A stretch of 13,483 nucleotides of DNA from CAZWBR01 sp964404205 (GTDB lineage Bacteria > Bacteroidota > Bacteroidia > Bacteroidales > Prolixibacteraceae). Shown piece after piece: positions 7,464-13,483 of the stretch; positions within the stretch are counted from its first letter, which is position 1; each line of letters starts with the position of its first letter. The translations under genes and the position numbers were made by a program. The notes below the pieces were generated by a model. The model was given only the letters and a program-made list of their open reading frames with translations. It ran no database searches and was not told the origin of the DNA. The DNA lies in NCBI GenBank assembly GCA_964404205.1, contig CAYOJD010000091.1, positions 1 through 13,483 on the forward strand, read 5' to 3'.

Positions 7464-7493
7464 CAAAAATAGATATTTTTTTAATTCGTCAAA
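7464..7493 (-). promoter_or_regulatory. Promoter of the tetR-efflux operon
   Basis: On the minus strand TTTG (7493-7490) and TATTTTTG (7471-7464) are separated by 18 nt and match the Bacteroidota -33 TTTG and -7 TAnnTTTG consensus. The predicted start of transcription, near 7457-7458, falls at the edge of the repeated GTTTAACC operator candidate. The 5' leader to the tetR ATG would be about 40 nt. No competing element was found nearer the gene. Confidence 0.55.
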
Positions 7494-7617
7494 TTTTTTC
7501 TGATCATTTTTTTTGAGAAAAAGATTGCATGGTATTTCCCGGGCCTGATGTTAAGCTTTGGGTCAGGCTGAATTGTTATTTGAACATTTTTTGTATCATT
7601 TCTCCTGAATTTGGAAC

Positions 7618-7625
7618 TATATTTG
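7618..7625 (+). promoter_or_regulatory. Candidate -7 element for the DUF3052-VOC-VF530-RAYT cluster
   Basis: TATATTTG is a perfect match to TAnnTTTG, 46 nt before the ATG at 7671. The nearest TTTG upstream (7590-7593) is 24 nt away, longer than the usual 18-21 nt, so the -33 part is poor. The gap between tetR and this gene (7419-7670) otherwise holds a weak GCCTGA/TCAGGC inverted repeat (7543-7548 and 7563-7568) and a near-duplicated 14-mer described separately. Confidence 0.35.
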
Positions 7626-7670
7626 GAATGGAATTTCCCGGTCAGGTTCTGTAAACGAAAACGAAAAAAA

Positions 7671-8138
7671 ATGGATGCACTATTGAATAAGCTGAATTTT
7701 AAAACGCCCAAAAGTGTGCTGATTGTCAATGCGCCTGATGAGGTTAAACCTATGGTCGATTCGATAAAGCAGTATGCCGAGGTATCGGTTACGGTTGGCG
7801 ATCATGATCCGGTAGACTTTGTCATCTGCTTTGTAACCCGGAAAGCCGAAATTGCCCCATTGGTCAATCTGATTATACCTAAGTTAAATGAGGATGCCGT
7901 TTTCTGGATTTGCTATCCCAAAGGAAGTTCGAAGCGTTACAAATGCGATTTCAACCGTGACAATGGTTGGGAGGCGCTGGGGAAGTTCGAAATGGAACCT
8001 GTACGGCAGGTCGCTATCGATGATGACTGGAGTGCACTGCGATTTCGGAGTGTAGGGTTTATCAAGAGCCTGAAACGGGAGGCTTCGTGGGTGCTGAGCA
8101 GCGAAGGCAAAAAACGAATTTCAATACAAAAAGAATAA
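7671..8138 (+). CDS. DUF3052-like small protein
   Basis: This is a 155-residue soluble protein with no signal peptide or membrane segment. It looks like the DUF3052 group of small proteins. A hydrophobic strand (SVLIVNAPDEV, 15-25) is followed by DFVICFVTRKAEI (49-61), then FWICYPKGSSK (78-88) and a C-terminal DDDWSALRFR (117-126), the WSALRFR block being the most recognisable part. The biochemical role of this group is not known to me. The ATG at 7671 is chosen because it follows the A-rich run GAAAACGAAAAAAA. A TTG at 7611 is in frame but adds a basic, unconserved-looking tail. The stop is 4 nt before the next gene, so the two are almost certainly co-transcribed. The tetR gene lies divergently upstream. 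Confidence 0.7.
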   Translation: MDALLNKLNFKTPKSVLIVNAPDEVKPMVDSIKQYAEVSVTVGDHDPVDFVICFVTRKAEIAPLVNLIIPKLNEDAVFWICYPKGSSKRYKCDFNRDNGWEALGKFEMEPVRQVAIDDDWSALRFRSVGFIKSLKREASWVLSSEGKKRISIQKE

Positions 8139-8142
8139 GGTT

Positions 8143-8526
8143 ATGCACATTGCCCATATTGCCATCTGGTCGGAAGATCCGGAACGTTTGCGCGATTTTT
8201 ATCAGCAATACTTCGGTGCAAAAGCCGGTGAAAAGTATCACAATCCGCTGAAGCAGTTTCGTTCTTATTTTCTCTTTTTCAGCGAGGGTTGTTCTATAGA
8301 AGTGATGTACAAGCCTGGACTGAAAACACATCCCGAAGGGGGAAGCAGTTACGGATATACCCATTTGGCCCTTTCGGCCGGCAGTTGCAGCGAGGTGGAC
8401 AGGCTTACTGAAACATTACGTGCCGATGGTTTTAGGATTGTTGGCGAACCCCGCACTACGGGCGATGGATTTTACGAAAGCGTAGTGGTTGATCCTGATG
8501 GAAATTTGATTGAAATTACTGAATAA
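8143..8526 (+). CDS. VOC-family (glyoxalase/bleomycin resistance fold) protein
   Basis: This 127-residue protein fits a single vicinal-oxygen-chelate domain made of two beta-alpha-beta-beta-beta modules. Candidate metal ligands are visible at the expected places: His5 (HIAHIAIWS), Glu53 (CSIEVMYK), His74 (YTHLALSAG) and Glu124 (NLIEITE), so it is probably an active metalloenzyme. The first module includes the usual DPERLRDFYQQYFG helix, and the second ends with the diagnostic DPDGNLIEI. The closest type is the lactoylglutathione-lyase-like YaeR group, but substrate cannot be deduced because VOC proteins act on many compounds. It starts 4 nt after the DUF3052-like stop and ends 11 nt before the next gene. 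The start is unambiguous, since the first strand begins at residue 2. Confidence 0.88.
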   Translation: MHIAHIAIWSEDPERLRDFYQQYFGAKAGEKYHNPLKQFRSYFLFFSEGCSIEVMYKPGLKTHPEGGSSYGYTHLALSAGSCSEVDRLTETLRADGFRIVGEPRTTGDGFYESVVVDPDGNLIEITE

Positions 8527-8537
8527 TAGCTATTTGA

Positions 8538-8777
8538 ATGGAGATCACCCAAAAAAATAATCCGTTGCACGGGAAAACGCTGGAGGCGATACTTACCTTT
8601 TTGGTCGATTATTATGGCTGGAAGAACCTTGGCCATCTGATTCGGATCAATTGTTTCATCAGCGACCCATCCATCAAATCGAGCCTTACTTTTTTAAGAA
8701 AAACCGAATGGGCCCGAAAAAAGGTGGAAGAACTTTATATTTATACGATTGATAAAGGAGGCGAACAAACAGGATAA
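8538..8777 (+). CDS. VF530-family (DUF2132) putative DNA-binding protein
   Basis: This 79-residue protein closely matches the small VF530 family, known from a Vibrio fischeri structure and suggested to bind DNA because of its fold. Its conserved words are easy to see: NPLHGKTLEAILTFLV (8-23), YYGWKNLGHLIRINCF (25-40), then DPSIKSSLTFLRKTEWARKKVE (43-64). The length is normal for the family, with a short extra tail DKGGEQTG. The gene follows the VOC gene by 11 nt and precedes the RAYT gene by 11 nt. No function in this neighbourhood has been established, and DNA binding is only inferred for the family. Confidence 0.85.
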   Translation: MEITQKNNPLHGKTLEAILTFLVDYYGWKNLGHLIRINCFISDPSIKSSLTFLRKTEWARKKVEELYIYTIDKGGEQTG

Positions 8778-8788
8778 ACTGTAAAGCC

Positions 8789-9418
8789 ATGTCTGAAAGA
8801 TTCAAAGAAAAATACCGGATTCCCTCTGCACGTTTGCAAAACTGGGATTACGGATGGAATGGCATTTATTTTATTACCATTTGTGTTGCCGGCAGGGAAC
8901 ATTATTTCGGCGAAATCACTAAAGGCAAAATCCGGATGTCGGAAATTGGGTTATTGGCAGAACGGTTTTGGTTTGAAATACCCCAGCATTTCCCTTTCAT
9001 TTTGTTGGATGCGTTTGTTGTTATGCCCAATCATATCCACGGGATTTTAATCATCGATAAGGTTGATGGTGGTCGCATCAACACCAATATCATGAAATCT
9101 GTAGAGACAAGGCAGTGCCTTGTCTCTGAACATTGCGATAATTCTGGTTTCAACATAGAGACAAGGCAGTGCCTTGTCTCTACAGATGCAACCCCAGGGC
9201 AACAACGGTTTCGAAACCCCGGGAAAAACAATATCTCATCAGTTATCGGTTCGTATAAATCGGTTGTTGCCAGGTATGCACATCGACTTATTTCCGGTTT
9301 TGATTGGCAGGCTAAATTCCACGACCATATTGTGCGGTCCGATGATTCTTTGAAACGAATCCGGGAGTACATTCAAAACAATCCTGCAAATTGGAGACAG
9401 GATAAATTTTTTAACTGA
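8789..9418 (+). CDS. REP-associated tyrosine transposase (RAYT, Y1/IS200-like)
   Basis: This 209-residue HUH-type single-strand endonuclease has the typical N-terminal strand WNGIYFITICVAGREHYFG (about 23-41). The metal-binding HUH variant is in VVMPNHIHGILII (His82 and His84), and the candidate nucleophile is Tyr194 in IREYIQNNPANW, at the same place as Tyr115 of E. coli YafM/TnpA-REP. The helix WQAKFHDHIVRSDDSLKRI (173-191) is the conserved RAYT block before it. RAYTs usually act on palindromic REP repeats dispersed in the genome and are rarely mobile themselves. Oddly, the linker between the two catalytic parts (about 91-147) contains two in-frame copies of a palindrome, giving ETRQCLVS at 106-113 and 124-131. 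All key residues are intact, so the protein is probably active. It lies 11 nt after the VF530-like gene. Confidence 0.85.
   Translation: MSERFKEKYRIPSARLQNWDYGWNGIYFITICVAGREHYFGEITKGKIRMSEIGLLAERFWFEIPQHFPFILLDAFVVMPNHIHGILIIDKVDGGRINTNIMKSVETRQCLVSEHCDNSGFNIETRQCLVSTDATPGQQRFRNPGKNNISSVIGSYKSVVARYAHRLISGFDWQAKFHDHIVRSDDSLKRIREYIQNNPANWRQDKFFN
9103..9127. repeat. REP-like palindrome copy 1, inside the RAYT gene
   Basis: Arms of 12 bp, AGAGACAAGGCA (9103-9114) and its exact complement (9116-9127), surround a single central G (9115). The DNA is therefore a perfect hairpin-forming palindrome. In the RAYT frame it translates as VETRQCLVS. Perfect palindromes of this sort are the expected targets of RAYT proteins. 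Confidence 0.85.
9156..9182. repeat. REP-like palindrome copy 2, inside the RAYT gene
   Basis: This is an identical core to copy 1, offset by exactly 54 nt, with one more base pair at the ends (T9156 with A9182), so the arms are 13 bp around G9169. It translates as IETRQCLVST in the same frame. Both copies have the same central base, so they are in direct orientation. The 28 nt between them (9128-9155) do not resemble the repeat. Confidence 0.85.
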
Positions 9419-9539
9419 TAAATATTAGATAACAAACGCTTTTAAAGCCAGCTGCGTATCGCTATTACCCTTTTTCTGTTGCCTAAACGGCTAAAAACAA
9501 ACACTTTTGCATAAACCTGTCTTATTACCGAAAATTTGT

Positions 9540-9547
9540 TATCTTTG
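9540..9547 (+). promoter_or_regulatory. Bacteroidota -7 promoter element for era-der
   Basis: TATCTTTG, followed by CAAAAA, is a strong match to the TAnnTTTG consensus. The likely transcription start is about 6-8 nt further, some 25-30 nt before the era ATG. The -33 part is weak: the clear TTTG (9506-9509) is too far at 30 nt. The rest of the 9419-9580 gap shows no other clear element and no strong terminator for RAYT. Confidence 0.6.
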
Positions 9548-9580
9548 CAAAAATTTTTGGGACAAACAGCAGTCAATAAA

Positions 9581-10465
9581 ATGGCACATAAATCGGGATT
9601 CGTCAATATCGTTGGAAATCCAAACGTCGGGAAATCAACACTGATGAATGCGATGGTAGGAGAGAAGCTTTCGATTATTACATCGAAAATGCAAACAACC
9701 CGTCACCGCATCAAAGGCATTGTGAACGGCGAGGACTTTCAGATTGTCTATTCCGATACGCCGGGAATCTTAAAACCGGTTTATAAACTTCAGGAATCGA
9801 TGCTGAAGTTTGTCGATACTGCACTGATTGATGCGGATGTATTGCTCTATGTGACCGATTTGGTAGAGGATTTTGAGAAAAACACCGATTATCTTCAAAA
9901 GATCAAAACTGCCGAAGTCCCTGTTTTGGTGCTGATCAATAAGATCGACCTTTCGGACCAGCCCACCGTGATGAAATTGATTGAGCGGTGGAAAGAATTG
10001 GTACCCCAAGCCGAAATCATTCCGATATCGGCGAAGGAAAAATTCAATCTCGATTATGTATTTAACCGGATTGTGGCCAATCTGCCCGAAGGGATGCCCT
10101 ATTTCCCTAAAGATGAACTGACCGACCGTAACGAGCGTTTTTTCGCGCAGGAGATTATCCGCGAGAAGATTCTGCTCTTTTACGAAAAGGAGATTCCCTA
10201 CTCGGTGGAAGTCGAAGTGGAGTCGTTCAAAGATGAAGAGAGACTGTTGAGTATTGGTGCGGTAATCTATGTTGCCCGCGATACGCAAAAGGGAATCATC
10301 ATCGGACATCAGGGAAAGGCGCTGAAAAAGGTGGGGAAAGAGGCGCGTTTGGATATGGAGGAATTTTTCGGCAAAAAAGTTTTTTTAGAACTCTACGTAA
10401 AAGTGGCAAAAGATTGGCGCGACAAAGAAGGCCAATTGCGCAGCTTCGGTTACGATTTTCAATAA
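9581..10465 (+). CDS. era: GTPase Era
   Basis: This 294-residue essential GTPase binds the 3' end of 16S rRNA and helps mature the 30S subunit. GTPase motifs are G1 GNPNVGKST (12-20), G2 QTTRH (38-42), G3 DTPG (59-62), G4 NKID (120-123) and G5 SAK (150-152). The C-terminal KH domain with GHQG (242-245) in VIYVARDTQKGIIIGHQGK follows, and the end at 294 is normal for Era. The ATG at 9581 is chosen over an in-frame TTG at 9536 because the family begins about here (KSGFVNIVGNPNVGKS) and the TTG overlaps the promoter element. It is followed 22 nt later by der, a pairing of GTPases that act on different ribosomal subunits. No abnormal residues were seen. Confidence 0.96.
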   Translation: MAHKSGFVNIVGNPNVGKSTLMNAMVGEKLSIITSKMQTTRHRIKGIVNGEDFQIVYSDTPGILKPVYKLQESMLKFVDTALIDADVLLYVTDLVEDFEKNTDYLQKIKTAEVPVLVLINKIDLSDQPTVMKLIERWKELVPQAEIIPISAKEKFNLDYVFNRIVANLPEGMPYFPKDELTDRNERFFAQEIIREKILLFYEKEIPYSVEVEVESFKDEERLLSIGAVIYVARDTQKGIIIGHQGKALKKVGKEARLDMEEFFGKKVFLELYVKVAKDWRDKEGQLRSFGYDFQ

Positions 10466-10487
10466 AATAAGCAGTACAGTTTTTTAA

Positions 10488-11795
10488 ATGAGCAACATAG
10501 TAGCAATCGTAGGACGTCCCAATGTCGGAAAGTCCACCCTTTTTAACCGGCTTACCGAATCGCGGCAAGCTATTGTCGACGACCAGCCGGGTGTAACACG
10601 CGATAGAAATTACGGAAAATCTACATGGAACGGAGTCGACTTCTCGGTTATTGACACGGGAGGTTATGTATCGGGCTCGGAAGATATTTTTGAAGAAGAA
10701 ATTCGTCGCCAGGCCAATCTGGCCATTCAGGAGGCCGATGTGATTCTTTTTTTGGTGGATGTAGAAAGCGGGGTAACAGATCTCGATCTGGCGGTAGCCA
10801 GTCTGCTTCGAAAAAGTAAAAAGCCCTATATCACAGTAGCCAACAAGGTTGATAACCACCAGCGGGCGCTCGATGCCAACGAGTTTTATTCGATGGGTAT
10901 CGATTCTATTTTCTGTGTCTCGTCTATCAATGGCTCCGGTACGGGCGATTTGCTCGATGAACTGGTCAATCTTTTGCCAAAAAAAGAGGATGAAGTTATC
11001 GAAGAAGATATTCCAAAGATTGCCATCGTTGGCCGTCCGAATGTTGGGAAATCGTCCACAATCAATACTTTGGTTGGAGAGGAACGACATATTGTAACCG
11101 AAATTGCAGGGACCACGCGCGACTCGGTAGCCCAGCGATACAATAAATTTGGATACGACTTTATTTTGATTGATACGGCCGGTTTGCGCAAGAAAACCAA
11201 AGTGGCCGAGGATGTCGAATTCTATTCGGTGATGCGTTCGGTACGAACCATTGAGGATTCGGATGTTTGTATCCTGATGCTCGATGCCACACGTGGCGTG
11301 GAAGGACAGGACCAGTCTATTTTTCATTTGATTCATCGCAACAAGAAAGGTGTTGTTGTAGTGGTGAATAAATGGGATTTGATTGAAAAAGACAATCACA
11401 CCATGAAGAAATTTGAGCAGGAGATCTACGAAAAGTTTGCCCCTGTTACCGATATTCCGATTGTCTTTACATCGGCTGTTACCAAACAGCGTGTGTTGAA
11501 GATTCTTGAAGAGGCGATGCGTGTTTACCAAAACAAGCGGAAGAAAGTGCCTACTTCGCAGTTAAATGATGTATTGCTTGCGGCCATTGAAGCCTATTCG
11601 CCTCCGGCATACAAAGGGAAATACATCAAAATCAAATATGTGACACAGTTGCCGTCGTACAACCCATGCTTTGCGTTTTTCTGCAACTTGCCACAGTACA
11701 TTAAAGAACCTTACAAACGGTACCTCGAAAACAAGATTCGTTCGAATTTTGATTTTACCGGAGTGCCCATTCAACTTTTCTTCCGTCAGAAATAG
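10488..11795 (+). CDS. der: Ribosome biogenesis GTPase Der (EngA)
   Basis: This 435-residue tandem GTPase works in 50S subunit assembly. The first G domain has GRPNVGKS (9-16), DTGG (56-59) and NKVD (119-122). The second has GRPNVGKS (182-189), DTAG (229-232) and NKWD (294-297). A KH-like domain at about 350-435 ends the protein, with the conserved YVTQLPSYNPCFAFFCN (384-400) and the final FTGVPIQLFFRQK (423-435). Length and motif order are exactly those of Der, so nothing is missing. It probably shares the era promoter, since only 22 nt separate the two. A gap of 90 nt follows before the DEAD-box helicase gene. Confidence 0.97.
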   Translation: MSNIVAIVGRPNVGKSTLFNRLTESRQAIVDDQPGVTRDRNYGKSTWNGVDFSVIDTGGYVSGSEDIFEEEIRRQANLAIQEADVILFLVDVESGVTDLDLAVASLLRKSKKPYITVANKVDNHQRALDANEFYSMGIDSIFCVSSINGSGTGDLLDELVNLLPKKEDEVIEEDIPKIAIVGRPNVGKSSTINTLVGEERHIVTEIAGTTRDSVAQRYNKFGYDFILIDTAGLRKKTKVAEDVEFYSVMRSVRTIEDSDVCILMLDATRGVEGQDQSIFHLIHRNKKGVVVVVNKWDLIEKDNHTMKKFEQEIYEKFAPVTDIPIVFTSAVTKQRVLKILEEAMRVYQNKRKKVPTSQLNDVLLAAIEAYSPPAYKGKYIKIKYVTQLPSYNPCFAFFCNLPQYIKEPYKRYLENKIRSNFDFTGVPIQLFFRQK

Positions 11796-11885
11796 TCTGG
11801 CGGTTGAATTTCAGTTTTTGAAAATAGAAGTATACAATAACAATGCGGCCGGCAATCGTCGGCATCACGCAGTAATTCAAACAGA

Positions 11886-13483
11886 ATGCAATTTAATGAA
11901 ATGGGACTCGACCCGCGCATCCTCAAAGGGATACAGGAGATGGGTTTTGAGACTCCCTCACCCATTCAGGAACAGTTTATCCCTTTGTTCCTGAAAAAAC
12001 CAACAGATATTGTTGGTCTTGCCCAAACCGGAACCGGTAAAACAGCTGCTTTCGGTCTGCCCATCCTCCAGAACATCGATCCTGATTTTAAGGCTCCGCA
12101 GGCTTTAATTCTTAGCCCAACCCGTGAGCTCTGCGTACAGATAGCCCGCGAGATGAAAGACTACTCGAAATATCTGCCCGAAATTACCATTACGCCCATC
12201 TATGGTGGTGCCGATATTGGGCCGCAAATCAAAGCATTGCGACAGGGAACCCATATCATTACTGCCACACCCGGCCGTATGAACGATATGATTCGAAAGA
12301 ACAAAGTGGATTTGAGCCATATTTCGATTATGGTGCTCGACGAAGCTGATGAAATGCTGAATATGGGTTTTCAGGAAGATGTTGATGCCATACTTGCACA
12401 AACTCCCGGAACAAAACATACACTGCTTTTCTCGGCAACCATGCCCAGGGAGGTGGCTGCCATTGCTGCCAATTATATGACCAACCCGGTTGAGGTTTCG
12501 GTAGGTCGTAAAAACAGCGGTGCCGAAAACGTGGAACATATCTACCACATGGTACATGCCAAAGATCGCTATTCGGCGCTGAAACGTGTACTCGATTTCG
12601 TTCCTGAAGTTTATGGGATTGTTTTTTGCCGAACACGTCAGGAAACAAAAGAGGTAGCAGCCCAGTTGATCCAGGATCATTACAGTGCCGAAGCGCTTCA
12701 TGGCGATTTGAGCCAACAGCAGCGCGATTTCGTGATGGACAAATTCCGAAACCGCGGAGTGCAGATGTTGGTCGCAACCGATGTGGCTGCCCGCGGCCTC
12801 GATGTAAATAACCTCACGCACGTGGTCAATTACAACCTTCCCGACGATATTGAAAACTACACCCACCGCAGCGGTCGTACAGGTCGTGCCGGAAAATCGG
12901 GAATCTCTATCTCTATCATCCACATGAAGGAACAGGGCCGTATCCGCATGATGGAGAAACAGATCAACCGCAAGTTCAATCGATTGCCTGTTCCCGGCGG
13001 TAAAGAAATCTGCGAAAAGCAACTGTTCTACATTACCGATAAGCTACAGGAAGTTACAGTTAACGAAGAGCAGATCGATCCATTTCTTCCGGCCGTTTAC
13101 GAGAAACTGGCCAACCTTTCGAAAGAGGAGTTAATCAAGCATTTTGTTTCGATGGAGTTTAACCGTTTCCTCGATTATTATGGCAACACGCCCGACTTGA
13201 ATATTCCGGATAGCTATGAAGATCGTCGTTCGAAAAGAGGTGAACGGGGTGAGCGGGGCGAACGCGGAGAAAAAGCTGCGCCTGGGATTGCTTCGGAAGG
13301 GATGACACAGTTCAGGCTGAATGTTGGCCAAACGAAAGGTATCTCGCCCAAAGATATTATTGCTTTTGTGGTGGAGGCTACCGGTCGTCGTAACGTTGAG
13401 GTGGGAAGGATTGATTTGTACAAAAACCACTCGGTGGTTGAAGTTGAAACTTCTTCGTCGAAACAGTTGCTGAAAAACAGTCG
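11886..13483 (+). CDS. DEAD-box RNA helicase with C-terminal DbpA/CsdA RNA-binding domain (3' end cut)
   Basis: The first 532 codons of an ATP-dependent RNA helicase are present before the window ends. Core motifs are the Q motif (GFETPSPIQ, 20-28), motif I AQTGTGKT (46-53), Ia PTREL (78-82), Ib TPGR (128-131), II DEAD (152-155), III SAT (183-185), IV/V HGD (272-274) and ARGLD (302-306), and VI HRSGRTGR (327-334). A linker with three RGE repeats (RGERGERGERGE, 451-462) leads to a DbpA-type RNA-binding domain, starting at about 474 (TQFRLNVGQTKGISPKDII). This organisation is that of the DeaD/CsdA-DbpA group, which acts in ribosome assembly and cold response. The neighbours era and der fit that role. 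The ATG at 11886 (MQFNEMGLDPRI) is the natural family start. The preceding 90 nt hold no clear promoter, so it may be read partly with der. Confidence 0.94.
   Translation, partial: MQFNEMGLDPRILKGIQEMGFETPSPIQEQFIPLFLKKPTDIVGLAQTGTGKTAAFGLPILQNIDPDFKAPQALILSPTRELCVQIAREMKDYSKYLPEITITPIYGGADIGPQIKALRQGTHIITATPGRMNDMIRKNKVDLSHISIMVLDEADEMLNMGFQEDVDAILAQTPGTKHTLLFSATMPREVAAIAANYMTNPVEVSVGRKNSGAENVEHIYHMVHAKDRYSALKRVLDFVPEVYGIVFCRTRQETKEVAAQLIQDHYSAEALHGDLSQQQRDFVMDKFRNRGVQMLVATDVAARGLDVNNLTHVVNYNLPDDIENYTHRSGRTGRAGKSGISISIIHMKEQGRIRMMEKQINRKFNRLPVPGGKEICEKQLFYITDKLQEVTVNEEQIDPFLPAVYEKLANLSKEELIKHFVSMEFNRFLDYYGNTPDLNIPDSYEDRRSKRGERGERGERGEKAAPGIASEGMTQFRLNVGQTKGISPKDIIAFVVEATGRRNVEVGRIDLYKNHSVVEVETSSSKQLLKNS

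Noticed and set aside
7481..7729. Minus-strand 82-codon frame between tetR and the DUF3052-like gene
   Set aside because: It overlaps the start of the DUF3052-like gene and the tetR promoter. Its AT-rich, Phe/Lys-rich translation suggests random intergenic sequence.
9103..9182. CRISPR array
   Set aside because: Only two repeats, perfectly palindromic, with one 28-nt interval inside a coding frame, and no cas genes. A REP-type repeat explains it better.
9031..9372. Minus-strand frame with ETRHCLVS repeats opposite RAYT
   Set aside because: The repeat peptide arises because the palindrome reads nearly the same on both strands. There is no start context and the rest is unrelated to any protein.
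10299..11531. Long minus-strand open frame (410 codons) opposite der
   Set aside because: It lies wholly antisense to a fully motif-supported Der. Its translation has no recognisable domain, so it is a shadow of the codon bias of der.
12105..13022. Minus-strand open frame (305 codons) opposite the helicase
   Set aside because: Antisense to an intact DEAD-box gene with all motifs. The product is Cys/His-rich without a domain, typical of an antisense shadow.

Overview
The window comes from a member of the Bacteroidota, probably the Bacteroidales/Marinilabiliales side, though the exact lineage cannot be fixed from the sequence alone. The signs are TAnnTTTG-type -7 promoter elements (for example TATCTTTG before era), weak or absent Shine-Dalgarno sequences, signal peptides ending in ..NAQ or ..FGQ, and a RAYT transposase with palindromic repeats.

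Left part (1-7418, minus strand): the 5' end of an exported protein of unknown function (1-229) is separated by a hairpin terminator from a seven-gene efflux operon. Read 5'->3' on the minus strand, the operon runs TetR regulator (7418-6768), TolC-like outer-membrane channel (6734-5469), HlyD-type lipoprotein adaptor (5472-4582), two ABC ATPases (4469-3552 and 3562-2816) and two ABC-2 permeases (2711-1605 and 1567-449). This matches the E. coli ybhGFSR/cecR arrangement, except that the two nucleotide-binding domains are separate polypeptides and the outer-membrane channel is in the operon. Together the genes would make a complete tripartite exporter spanning both membranes. A promoter-like element and two copies of GTTTAACC lie just upstream of tetR, which suggests autoregulation of the whole operon. 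The ATPase motifs indicate one normal and one degenerate composite ATP site. A small palindromic, MITE-like repeat sits between the adaptor and first ATPase genes.

Middle part (7671-9418, plus strand): four small tightly spaced genes encode a DUF3052-like protein, a VOC/glyoxalase-fold protein, a VF530-type (DUF2132) protein and a REP-associated tyrosine transposase (RAYT). The RAYT gene carries two copies of a near-perfect 25-27 bp palindrome inside its reading frame. The copies are 54 nt apart, and each is translated as ETRQCLVS. This is the most unusual feature of the window.

Right part (9540-13483, plus strand): a typical Bacteroidota promoter leads into era and der (engA), two ribosome-assembly GTPases in a tight pair. 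A DEAD-box RNA helicase with a C-terminal DbpA-type RNA-binding domain follows and runs off the window end. This is a conserved ribosome-biogenesis neighbourhood. No rRNA, tRNA or CRISPR array was seen, and no stretch longer than 300 bases lacks a gene.
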